Assembly (NCBI GenBank): GCA_023434425.1
Contig: JAEYSS010000249.1
Coordinates: 1-24,031 of the forward strand
Reading direction: 5' to 3'
Length of the DNA: 24,031 bases
Source: Pseudomonadota bacterium
GTDB taxonomy: Bacteria > Pseudomonadota > Alphaproteobacteria > Ferrovibrionales > Ferrovibrionaceae
The position numbers were made by a program, and so were the translations under genes. Below the pieces are notes generated by a model. The model made no database searches and was not told where the DNA came from. It worked only from the letters and a program-made list of their open reading frames with translations. Shown here in pieces: positions 1-7,369 of the stretch. Positions within the stretch are counted from its first letter, which is position 1. The number at the start of each line of letters is the position of its first letter.

Positions 1-1059
1 GGCCGGGGGCAGGACGCCGTAGCCCAGCCGCAAACCGGGGAACAGCACCTTGCTGAAGGTGCCGACATAGAGCACCCGCTCGCCGCCATCGAGCCCCTGC
101 AGGGCCTGCAGCGGCGAACCGCCATAGCGGAACTCGCAGTCGTAATCGTCCTCGACGATCCACAGGCCGCGGGCCCGCGCCTCGGCCAGCAAGGCGAGCC
201 GACGGGCCAGGGGGAGCGTCATGCCGAGCGGAAACTGGTGCGAGGGGGTCAGCATGACCAGCTTGGGTGCCGGCTGCAGCCGGGCCAGCGCGGCCGGGTC
301 GAAGCCCTGGCCATCGACCGGCACCGGATGCAGCCTGGCACCCACACCGGCCAGCGCCTCGCGCAGGCCGACATAACCGGGGTCTTCGACCGCCACGGCG
401 TCGCCTGGATCGAGCAGCAGCCGGCCAATCAGGTCGAGCGCCTGCTGGGCCCCGGAGACGATCACGATGGTCTCCGGCGAACAGGCTACACCCCGGGAAT
501 TTGTCAGATAACCTGACAACATTTGGCGCAGTTCGGGCAGGCCCTGGGCCGGGCCGCTGCCCAGCAGCCGGGCCGCGCCGGCGCCTCTCAGGGCTTGGGC
601 GGTCAGCCGCCGCCACAGGTCGAGAGGAAATTCATCCAGCGCCAGTGGCCCGGTCGCGAAGGGTTTGGCCGGAAACTGCCCGGGCGGTGACTCGCCTTCC
701 GCGTGTAGCCGGGCAAAGCGGTCGGAGCGGCGGGACAGGACCGGCTGAGCCGCCGGGCCACTCGCGTCACCGATACCCTCGAAGGGCAGGTCGGCGGCCA
801 CGAACAGCCCGGCGCCCCGGCGGGTTTCCAGGTAACCCTCGGCCACCAGGCGCTCGCTCGCCGCCACCACGGTGTTGCGGCCGAGACCGAGATCGGCGGC
901 CAGCGTCCGGCTCGACGGCAGTTGTTCGCCCGGCGACCATTCGCCGGCCAGCACCGCCTTGCGGATGGCGGCATAGAGCTGCTCCTGCAGGCTCGGATCG
1001 CCGGCGCCGCGCGCGGGCCGGAACCAGCCGATAAAGCGCCCTGCCGCACGGCGCGCCAT
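1..1059 (-). CDS. MocR/PdxR-type GntR-family regulator with aminotransferase-like domain (C-terminus cut by window edge)
   Basis: The frame is open from an ATG at 1059 to the left edge (353 codons, no stop), so this is the N-terminal three quarters of a protein that usually has about 470-490 residues. Residues 23-87 form a GntR winged helix (LPSSRTLAADLGLGRNTV, then EGYLETRRGAGLFV). From about residue 125 a fold-type I aminotransferase-like domain follows, with VSGAQQALDLI, VEDPGYVGLREAL, TPSHQFPLG, VEDDYDCEFRYG and GTFSKVLFPGLRLGY. K337 is the expected PLP-binding lysine and D304/D305 the expected pyridine-contacting aspartate. Known members sense PLP or an amino compound and control vitamin B6 or amine metabolism. 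The target here is not visible: neither flank holds pdx or gab genes. The upstream region is unusually AT-rich. The family call is firm; the regulated pathway is unknown. Confidence 0.93.
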   Translation of the reverse strand, partial: MARRAAGRFIGWFRPARGAGDPSLQEQLYAAIRKAVLAGEWSPGEQLPSSRTLAADLGLGRNTVVAASERLVAEGYLETRRGAGLFVAADLPFEGIGDASGPAAQPVLSRRSDRFARLHAEGESPPGQFPAKPFATGPLALDEFPLDLWRRLTAQALRGAGAARLLGSGPAQGLPELRQMLSGYLTNSRGVACSPETIVIVSGAQQALDLIGRLLLDPGDAVAVEDPGYVGLREALAGVGARLHPVPVDGQGFDPAALARLQPAPKLVMLTPSHQFPLGMTLPLARRLALLAEARARGLWIVEDDYDCEFRYGGSPLQALQGLDGGERVLYVGTFSKVLFPGLRLGYGVLPPA

Positions 1060-1144
1060 CAGATCTCACACTTCAGGTTTACTATATAGTTTAATATATT
1101 GTTTTTCTTATATTTTTCCATATTAATATGTGCGATTTTGCGCA
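1060..1144. promoter_or_regulatory. AT-rich control region upstream of the MocR-type gene
   Basis: This stretch of about 85 bp lies between the regulator start and the NnrU stop. It is far richer in A and T than anything else in the window. It holds two perfect palindromes, ACTATATAGT (1081-1090) and CATATTAATATG (1119-1130). The position suggests the promoter and autoregulatory operator of the regulator on the minus strand. I cannot assign a convincing -35/-10 pair because many hexamers fit equally well. Confidence 0.45.
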
Positions 1145-1846
1145 TCATCGGTGAAATATCGGGACGCCAAGCAACTTCTCGTGTCCATATATAAATCCGG
1201 CATAAAGCACTGCAGATATTAAAATATTCAAGATTCCGATATCTGACCACCGAAGCCGCACTTTGCCCTGTAAAACCGCCTGTAGCGGCCAGATCGAGGT
1301 TTTCCCCCTAAACCTTTGCCACTGCTGGCCGAATTGTGCTGCGCGCTTGCGATCGATCGAAGCCATCCCATTTACCGCGGTAATCAGGATCGCGCCCGCC
1401 AGCAGCCAGTGCGCCACATCCCCGTTGGCGATCATGTGGCTCCCGGCCCAGAGGCTGAAGGCCCAGAGCATCGGATGTCGGGTGATCTTGGTGAAGCCCC
1501 GCACCGGCAGGTCTCCCTTCAGCACCATATCCGGGCCGGCCATGGTGGGATTGCTGGCCCGCAGACTGCCGACCAGCAGCAGGACCGCCACCGGCATGAC
1601 CAGCAGCGGCACCAGGTCCAGCACCGAACCGGCGGGCCACATTTCGACATATGGCGCCTTCCGATAGGTCCAGATCAGGGCGGCCAGCGCCACGGCGCTC
1701 AGCACAGAGAACAACCCACGGTAGGCGGGCAGTCCGAGCCGCCCGACCAGGCCCGGCCGCAACGCGCCGGCGACGACGACATGCAGCAGCACCCAGGCGA
1801 GTGCCGCCGCTGCCAGGGGTAACAGCCCGGAATCGCTCATGTTCAT
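1145..1846 (-). CDS. NnrU-family integral membrane protein
   Basis: A 233-residue polytopic membrane protein with about six hydrophobic segments. It has the NnrU signature TRHPMLWAFSLWAGSHMIANGD, here around residues 140-162, and SIDRKRAAQFG after it. NnrU was named for a role near nitrite and nitric oxide reductase genes, and the family is related to the heme-containing 15-cis-zeta-carotene isomerase. The biochemical function is unsettled and no denitrification or carotenoid gene is nearby. It is the last gene of a minus-strand operon. The ATG at 1846 overlaps the Sel1-protein stop as ATGA, but a second ATG at 1840 is better spaced from the GGAGGAGGA ribosome binding site and may be the true start. 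The family is clear; the role is open. Confidence 0.85.
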   Translation of the reverse strand: MNMSDSGLLPLAAAALAWVLLHVVVAGALRPGLVGRLGLPAYRGLFSVLSAVALAALIWTYRKAPYVEMWPAGSVLDLVPLLVMPVAVLLLVGSLRASNPTMAGPDMVLKGDLPVRGFTKITRHPMLWAFSLWAGSHMIANGDVAHWLLAGAILITAVNGMASIDRKRAAQFGQQWQRFRGKTSIWPLQAVLQGKVRLRWSDIGILNILISAVLYAGFIYGHEKLLGVPIFHR

Positions 1847-3654
1847 TCCTCCTCCCGCTCACGCCGGATACCGACGGCGAGTTCCTGGGCAACCGCGGCG
1901 GCGCGGCTCAATTCTGACGGCAGCAGCCGGCTTTCGATGTAGCGGCGGTTACTGCCGGCCTCGGTCATGCCGAACTCTTCCGCCAGCCGCAGATAGGCCC
2001 AGCCCCGGACCGGGTCCGCCGGCCGCCGCTCGCCGCGGTAGGTCAGGTCGCCCAGCACGAACAGCGCCTCGGGATGGCCCTGCATGGCCGCGCGTTCGAG
2101 CCAGCGCTGCGCGGCGACCGGATCCGCCGGACCGCCTTCGCCGGCATCCAGCATGCGGGCGACCTGGAACTGCGCATCCGCATTGCCGGCCGCGGCGCCG
2201 ATGCCGTACCAGTGCCGGGCGGCCGGCAGATCCGCCTGGATCCCCTCGCCCGCCTCCAGGTAGGCGGCGTATTTATAGGCCGCCGAGGCGTGCCCGTTCT
2301 CGGCGGCCCGGCGGAACCAGCCAATCGCCGCCGGCAGATCCTTCCGGGTGCCCTGCCAGCCCAGTTCCTGCCACAGCCCCCAGCGGAACTGCGACGGCGC
2401 ATAGCCGGCCTCGGCCTGGGCGGCGATCAGCTTCTGCGCCCGTGCCGGATCGGCCGGCCGGCCGCGACCGGTAGCAAGATAGGTGGCGAAATTGTTCACC
2501 GCGGCACCATGGCCCTGGGCTGCCGCCTTCTCCCACCAGTCCATCCCAGCTTTCTGGTCGGCCGGCACGCCATCGCCGTTGAACAGCAGGCTGGCCAGCA
2601 GATTCTGCGCATCGGCAATGCCGCCCTCGGCCGCACGCTGCAGATAGGGTCGTGCGGCGACGCGGTCGCGCGGACCGCCTTCGGCCTTGAACAGCATCTG
2701 CCCGGCGAGCGCGGCAGCGGGCAGATGCCCCATATCGGCGGCGCGGATCGCTTCCTGCCGCGCCTGCGGCAGGTTGGCCAGGCCGTATTGCGGACCACTA
2801 TGCAGCAGCGCGAGATTGTACCAGCTGCTCGCCTCGCCCTGCGCGGCAGCGGCAGCGAAGGCGGTCGCGGCGCGGCGGGGGTCGCGCGGCGTACCGAAAC
2901 CGGTCATGTGATAGCGGCCCAGTTCATTGAGCGCCGGGGCCAGATCGCCCGAGGCCGCCCGCTGCGCCATCGCGAAGCCGTGGCCGGCCTGCGCCTCGTC
3001 GCGCGCCTCGTAAATCAGGTAGGCGAGATAGGTCTGGGCGAAGGGGTTATCGGCTTCCGCCGCCGCTTCCAGCAGCTGACGGCCGCGTACCGGATCGGCC
3101 GGCACGGTCTCGCCTTCGATCAGGAAACGCCCCAGCCGGTAGCGCGCATTGACAGCACCGGCGGCAGCGGCCCGTTCCAGCAGTGCAATGCCCTCTTTCG
3201 CGTCGGCCGGGCGGGTCTGCAGGATCAGTTCGGCCAGATTGGCCCAGGCGGTCGGCTCACCCAGGTCGCCTGCACGCCGCAGCGCCCGTTCTGCGCCGGC
3301 TGCATCGGGCGGCCCACCGGCACCGACCATCAGCATGTAACCCAGGCTGCCCAGCGCCCGTGCATGATCCTGCCCCGCCGCCCTGGTGAACCAGGCGCGG
3401 GCGGCAGCATCGTCGCGCGGCACGCCGAGCGAAAACTGATGGATCACGCCGATCTGATACTGGGCCTCGGCATTGCCCGCTTCCGCCCGCCGCCGCAGCG
3501 CAGGCATGTCTTCGACCGGCGCCACGGACGGCGGCGACTGCGGCACGGAATATCGATCGCTCGGCCGCGCGACAGCCTGGGTGGCCAGCAGCATCGCCAG
3601 AACAGAAACCGACAGCGCCAGCAAGCGGGCGCGACGTGAAAAACAGGGGAACAT
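1843..3654 (-). CDS. Secreted Sel1-like repeat (SLR) protein
   Basis: About 603 residues. A signal peptide (basic FSRRARLL followed by a hydrophobic run ending TQAVARP) is followed by roughly a dozen tandem Sel1-type helical repeats. Typical units read AEAQYQIGVIHQFSLGVPRD, AAAQGHGAAVNNFATYL and NADAQFQVARMLDAGEGGPAD. These repeats form an alpha-solenoid that mediates protein-protein contacts, so this is a periplasmic or surface scaffold rather than an enzyme. The C-terminus is charged (RREREEE). ATG 3654 lies 2 bp after the stop of the upstream small gene; a TTG at 3660 in the same frame is an alternative. The end overlaps the NnrU start, so translation is probably coupled across all three genes. 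The specific partner is unknown. Confidence 0.9.
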   Translation of the reverse strand: MFPCFSRRARLLALSVSVLAMLLATQAVARPSDRYSVPQSPPSVAPVEDMPALRRRAEAGNAEAQYQIGVIHQFSLGVPRDDAAARAWFTRAAGQDHARALGSLGYMLMVGAGGPPDAAGAERALRRAGDLGEPTAWANLAELILQTRPADAKEGIALLERAAAAGAVNARYRLGRFLIEGETVPADPVRGRQLLEAAAEADNPFAQTYLAYLIYEARDEAQAGHGFAMAQRAASGDLAPALNELGRYHMTGFGTPRDPRRAATAFAAAAAQGEASSWYNLALLHSGPQYGLANLPQARQEAIRAADMGHLPAAALAGQMLFKAEGGPRDRVAARPYLQRAAEGGIADAQNLLASLLFNGDGVPADQKAGMDWWEKAAAQGHGAAVNNFATYLATGRGRPADPARAQKLIAAQAEAGYAPSQFRWGLWQELGWQGTRKDLPAAIGWFRRAAENGHASAAYKYAAYLEAGEGIQADLPAARHWYGIGAAAGNADAQFQVARMLDAGEGGPADPVAAQRWLERAAMQGHPEALFVLGDLTYRGERRPADPVRGWAYLRLAEEFGMTEAGSNRRYIESRLLPSELSRAAAVAQELAVGIRREREEE

Positions 3655-3656
3655 GC

Positions 3657-3920
3657 TCAATGCCTGATGTCGAACAGCGCACGACCCGCCGGGGTAAGCT
3701 TGCAGACCAGCCAGTCGGGCTTGATCGGATTTTCAAACCAGGGCTCCGCCCAGCCGGCCTTCACGCAGGATTCGATTGTGTGAGTGCTGATCTGCTGGCC
3801 GTGTTCGTCGAACAACGGGAGTTTGCCGCCCGGCTGGCGCAGCCCGCGGCGCAGATAGCGCAATTGCGCGTCCGATGGCCTGCCCTGAGCCATGCGAACG
3901 AACCGGCTGTTGTCGGCCAT
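3657..3920 (-). CDS. Small conserved-looking protein, winged-helix-like
   Basis: An 87-residue soluble protein that I do not recognise by name. It starts at an ATG preceded by a strong AGGAGGGGG ribosome binding site. The pattern of helices followed by a short hairpin (SDAQLRYLRRGLRQ, TIESCVKAGWAEPW, WLVCKLTPAGRALF) resembles the last half of a small winged-helix or PadR/MarR-like domain, in which the LTPAGRAL element is common. It is the first gene of the operon with the Sel1 and NnrU genes; its stop lies 2 bp before the Sel1 ATG. A DNA-binding or partner-binding role is only an inference. It is not an overprint: the coding pattern is normal and the ribosome binding site is good. Confidence 0.75.
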   Translation of the reverse strand: MADNSRFVRMAQGRPSDAQLRYLRRGLRQPGGKLPLFDEHGQQISTHTIESCVKAGWAEPWFENPIKPDWLVCKLTPAGRALFDIRH

Positions 3921-3999
3921 CGCCCCCTCCTGCTCGTCAGCATCCTATGTGATGCGCCGTCCGGCCGGCAATACCGGCCCTGCGACCGGCCCGAACATT

Positions 4000-4014
4000 T
4001 GCGAATAGATCGCA
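4000..4014. promoter_or_regulatory. Candidate Fur box upstream of the iron permease
   Basis: TGCGAATAGATCGCA is a near-palindrome of the alphaproteobacterial Fur type (TGCRAATN7 with inverted half). It sits 20-34 bp upstream of the permease ATG and overlaps a possible -35 (TTGCGA, 3999-4004) spaced 17 bp from TAAAGC. It matches two boxes in front of the iron-binding protein gene at 9842-9896. That is the expected arrangement for iron-repressed uptake genes. Confidence 0.55.
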
Positions 4015-4034
4015 TATAGCTTAAAGCAGAGCGA

Positions 4035-5726
4035 ATGACCGACGCTGCTGCCCCATCCCTGCCGTCTGCCCGCCCGCTGCGCCTGCGCAACCGGCAGAGC
4101 GCCGCGTGGCTGGCATTCGCCGTGCTGGTCGCACTGGTGATCGCCGCCCCGATCCTGGCCATTTTGATCAACCTCGGCCGCCCGGCACCCGAGGTCTGGC
4201 AACATCTGGTCTCCACGGTGTTGCCTGAGATGTTGCGGAATACCGTACTGCTGATGGTGGGTGTCGGGATCGGCGCAATGGTGATCGGCACCGGCTGCGC
4301 GTGGCTGGTCACGATGACGGAATTCCCCGGCCGCCGCCTGCTGTCCTGGGCGCTGTTCCTGCCGCTTGCCATGCCAGCCTATGTCAGCGCCTTCGTCTAC
4401 AGCGACCTGCTGCAGTTCGCCGGACCGGTGCAGACGACGCTGCGCGATATCTTCGGCTGGCAGCGCGGCGACTACTGGTTCCCCGATTTCATGTCGCTGC
4501 AGGGCGCCATCGCGCTCTTCATCGTCGGGTTCTACCCTTACGTCTTCATGCTGGCGCGCGCCGCTTTCCTCGACCAGTCGGTCTGCGTGCTGGAAGTTGG
4601 GCGTACGCTGGGCCTCGGGCCGTGGACGCGCTTCTGGCGCATTGCGCTGCCGCTGGCACGGCCGATGATCGCCGGCGGCGTGGCGCTGGTGCTGATGGAA
4701 ACGCTGGCCGATTTCGGCGCCGTCAGCTGGCTCGGCGTGCCCACCTTCACCACCGCGATCTATCGCACCTGGTTCGGTATGGGCGACGTGACGGCCGCCG
4801 CACAGCTGGCCGCGGTGCTGCTGATCTTCGTGCTGGCCGCCGTGATGCTGGAACGTGCCAGCCGGCAGGCCAAGCGCTTTCATCATACTTCGGCACGCAC
4901 ACGGCCGCTGCCGCTGCGCCCCTTGCCGACGCTGCAGGCGACGCTGGCGATACTGGCCTGCCTGCTGCCGATCCTGCTCGGCTTCCTGCTGCCGGGCGGC
5001 TGGCTGCTGCATCTGGCATGGGTCGGCGGCGACGGCTTGAGTTTCGGCCGGCTTGCGGGCTTTACGGCCAACAGTTTCATCCTCGCCGGCGTCTCTGCGG
5101 TTCTGCTGATCGTTGTGGCACTCGGCCTCGCCTACATGCATCGCATCATCAACAGCCGCGCCGCCAGCTGGCTGATCCAGCTTGCGACCATGGGTTACGC
5201 CGTGCCGGGCTCGGTGATCGCCATCGGCGTGCTGCTGCCGTTGGCTGCATTCGACCATGCCATCGATCGCTGGACTGAAGGACTGTTCGGCTTTTCGTCC
5301 GGACTGCTGCTGAGCGGCACAGTGCTGGCCCTGTTCTATGCCTATCTGGTGCGCTTCCTGGCTGTGGCCTTCAATGCCGTGGATGGCGGGCTGCACCGGA
5401 TACGGCCAAGCCTTGACCAGGCCGCACGCGTCCTGGGCGAAACGCCGCTGGGGGTCGTGCGCCGGATTCACGCCCCGTTGCTGCGCGGCAGCCTGCTGAC
5501 CGCCGCCCTGCTGGTTTTTGTGGACGTGCTGAAAGAACTGCCGGCGACCATGATCGTGCGGCCATTCGATTTCGACACCTTGGCCGTCCGTGTTTACCAG
5601 CTGGCCAGCGACGAGCGGCTGGCGGAGGCTTCGACCGGCTCCCTGATCATTGTGGCGGTGAGCCTCATTCCCGTAATCTGGCTGCATAGGGTGGTGGCGC
5701 GATCTCGTCCGGGCGATTCGGCCTGA
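4035..5726 (+). CDS. fbpB: Ferric iron ABC transporter permease (FbpB/FutB type)
   Basis: A 563-residue inner-membrane protein made of two fused binding-protein-dependent permease halves, about 12 membrane segments in total. Each half carries its EAA loop: EVGRTLGLGPWTRFWRIALP near residue 186 and QAARVLGETPLGVVRRIHAP near residue 461. The fused-dimer layout, the ALFLPLAMPAYV and MGYAVPGSVIAIG segments and the length are typical of Fe(III) permeases of the Fbp/Sfu/Fut group, which import iron delivered by a periplasmic binding protein. No ATPase gene lies beside it; the likely binding protein is 3 kb away on the other strand. A Fur-like box lies just upstream. The ribosome binding site is weak, so initiation at ATG 4035 may depend on a short or absent leader. 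Substrate assignment rests on family resemblance and the box. Confidence 0.88.
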   Translation: MTDAAAPSLPSARPLRLRNRQSAAWLAFAVLVALVIAAPILAILINLGRPAPEVWQHLVSTVLPEMLRNTVLLMVGVGIGAMVIGTGCAWLVTMTEFPGRRLLSWALFLPLAMPAYVSAFVYSDLLQFAGPVQTTLRDIFGWQRGDYWFPDFMSLQGAIALFIVGFYPYVFMLARAAFLDQSVCVLEVGRTLGLGPWTRFWRIALPLARPMIAGGVALVLMETLADFGAVSWLGVPTFTTAIYRTWFGMGDVTAAAQLAAVLLIFVLAAVMLERASRQAKRFHHTSARTRPLPLRPLPTLQATLAILACLLPILLGFLLPGGWLLHLAWVGGDGLSFGRLAGFTANSFILAGVSAVLLIVVALGLAYMHRIINSRAASWLIQLATMGYAVPGSVIAIGVLLPLAAFDHAIDRWTEGLFGFSSGLLLSGTVLALFYAYLVRFLAVAFNAVDGGLHRIRPSLDQAARVLGETPLGVVRRIHAPLLRGSLLTAALLVFVDVLKELPATMIVRPFDFDTLAVRVYQLASDERLAEASTGSLIIVAVSLIPVIWLHRVVARSRPGDSA

Positions 5727-5755
5727 GGCGTCAGTCGGCAATCACAATCAGTCCG

Positions 5756-5783
5756 TATAATTATGGCCTCCGGTCAGGACCGG
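5756..5783 (+). promoter_or_regulatory. Candidate promoter -10 and palindrome before the TPR-methyltransferase
   Basis: A perfect -10 hexamer TATAAT lies at 5756-5761 in the 79-bp gap after the permease. It is followed by the perfect inverted repeat CCGGTC-AG-GACCGG at 5770-5783, inside the predicted 5-prime leader. The -35 region is poor. The palindrome could be an operator or a small leader hairpin. Confidence 0.4.
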
Positions 5784-5805
5784 ATGGCGTCAGGGTTTGA
5801 GGATC

Positions 5806-7356
5806 ATGACCAATCCAGTAAGCGACATGCTGATGCAGCAGGCAGGCGTCGGTGCCGATCCGGTAGCGACCGCCGTGGCCCTGGCCAATCAGGGCCAGCT
5901 CGATACTGCGCAGAAGATGCTGCAGGATGTGCTGAAGCGTGCCCCCAATCACCCCGAAGCCTGGTACAGGCTTGGCCAGATTCACAACAGCCGCAACGAG
6001 GTCAAGCAGGCCATCGCGGCCTTCAAGCGCACGGTCGGCATCCTTCCGCAGGCACCCGAAGGCCATGTGCATCTGGGCAATGCCTATCTGCGCCATGGCC
6101 GCATCAGCCAGGCGATGCAGGCCTACCGCGATGGACTCAAGATCCATCCCAGACATGGGCTGCTGCACTTCAATCTCGGTGTAGCGCTGAAGCAGTCGGG
6201 CGACACGGGAGCGGCGATCGCCAGCTATCATACCGCGCTTGAACTCGATCCCGATTATGCACCCGCTCATTTCAGCCTTGGCAACGCCCTGCGCGAGGGC
6301 GGCAGGATTCCGGAAGCCGAAGCCAGCTATCGGCGCGCCATCGAGTTGCAGCCCGATTTTGCCGGCGCGCGCATCAACCTCGCCGGCCTGCTGAGCGCGC
6401 GCGAGGATTACGCCGGCGCCCTGGAACAGGGTTTTGCCGCTCTGAAGGTAGATCCCCACAACATCGACGCGCTGCGCAACGTCTCGGTTTCGCTGTACAA
6501 GCTCGGCCGCTTTGCCGAGGGCGCGCAGGTTGCACTGCTGGCCCTCAACGTCGCGCCCAAGGACACGATATTCCAGTATCACATGGGTGAGATGCTTTAC
6601 GGTCTGGTGCGCACCGGCGAGGACGCCAAGGCCCGCGAGCATGCCGCACGCTGGAAGGCTGCCTTCCCGGATGATTCCGTGGCGCAGCATATGGCCTCGG
6701 CCGTGCTGGGCGGCCAGGTGCCCGAGCGTGCCGGCGATGCATATGTGCGCGAAACCTTCGACCGGTTTGCCCAGGATTTCGAGAAAGTGCTGGGTGGCCT
6801 CGGTTATCGCGTGCCGGAAATTCTCTGTGCCGCCATCAATGAACAGATGGCGGGCCGCACCAGCCTCTCCGTGCTGGATGCCGGCTGCGGCACCGGGCTT
6901 TGCGCCCCCTTCCTGCGCCCGGTCGCCAAATCGCTGGTGGGCGTGGATCTGAGCGGCGGCATGCTGGAAAAGGCGCGGGCGCGCAACATCTACGACGCCC
7001 TGCATGAAACCGAGCTCGGCGCGTTCCTCGCCCAGACGACCGACCGTTACGACATCTCGGTGGCGGCCGACGTGTTCTGCTACTTCGGTGCACTGACGCC
7101 GAGCTTCAGCGCTCTTGCGGCAAAGATGACTCCCAGCGGCGTATTCGGCTTCACGGTGGAGGCCCTGCCGGCAGACGCGCCGACGAGCGAAGGCTACCGC
7201 CTTGGTCCCACAGGCCGGTATCAGCATGACGAGGCTTATGTAAAGCAGGCGCTGGAGCAGGCCGGCTTCAGTCTGCTGCGCTTCGACCGCACGCACGGCC
7301 GCGAAGAGATGGGCCAGCCGGTACCATGCTTTATGGTACTCGCCCGTCGCGCCTGA
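5806..7356 (+). CDS. TPR-repeat protein fused to a SAM-dependent methyltransferase
   Basis: About 516 residues. The first half is a run of about seven tetratricopeptide repeats (for example NHPEAWYRLGQIHNSRNEV, DYAPAHFSLGNALREGGR and DFAGARINLAGLLSAREDY). The second half is a class I methyltransferase of the UbiE/Methyltransf_11 type: motif I VLDAGCGTGLC at about residue 356, SLVGVDLSGGMLEKAR for motif II, and YDISVAADVFCYFGAL for motif IV. The TPR part probably recruits a protein partner or substrate; the methyl acceptor cannot be read from sequence. ATG 5806 is preferred; an in-frame TTG at 5797 is possible. The next gene follows after 13 bp, so the two are probably cotranscribed. The fusion is continuous, with no sign of a frameshift. 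Confidence 0.88.
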   Translation: MTNPVSDMLMQQAGVGADPVATAVALANQGQLDTAQKMLQDVLKRAPNHPEAWYRLGQIHNSRNEVKQAIAAFKRTVGILPQAPEGHVHLGNAYLRHGRISQAMQAYRDGLKIHPRHGLLHFNLGVALKQSGDTGAAIASYHTALELDPDYAPAHFSLGNALREGGRIPEAEASYRRAIELQPDFAGARINLAGLLSAREDYAGALEQGFAALKVDPHNIDALRNVSVSLYKLGRFAEGAQVALLALNVAPKDTIFQYHMGEMLYGLVRTGEDAKAREHAARWKAAFPDDSVAQHMASAVLGGQVPERAGDAYVRETFDRFAQDFEKVLGGLGYRVPEILCAAINEQMAGRTSLSVLDAGCGTGLCAPFLRPVAKSLVGVDLSGGMLEKARARNIYDALHETELGAFLAQTTDRYDISVAADVFCYFGALTPSFSALAAKMTPSGVFGFTVEALPADAPTSEGYRLGPTGRYQHDEAYVKQALEQAGFSLLRFDRTHGREEMGQPVPCFMVLARRA

Positions 7357-7369
7357 TCGGATCAGGCCC

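Noticed and set aside
1059..1250. Small 63-codon minus-strand frame across the AT-rich region
   Set aside because: It overlaps the end of the NnrU gene in another frame, ends at the regulator start, and exists because of the AT-rich island; no ribosome binding site.
2074..3639. 521-codon plus-strand open frame opposite the Sel1 gene
   Set aside because: Antisense shadow of a repeat-rich GC-rich gene; no start context or domain.
3963..3979. GGCCGG-caata-CCGGCC hairpin in the divergent region before the iron permease
   Set aside because: A short GC palindrome is expected by chance in such DNA, and no T tract or recurring copy supports a function.
3945..5741. 598-codon minus-strand open frame opposite the iron permease
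   Set aside because: The product is dominated by Gln, His and Arg with no motif, while the plus strand gives a clear two-domain permease.
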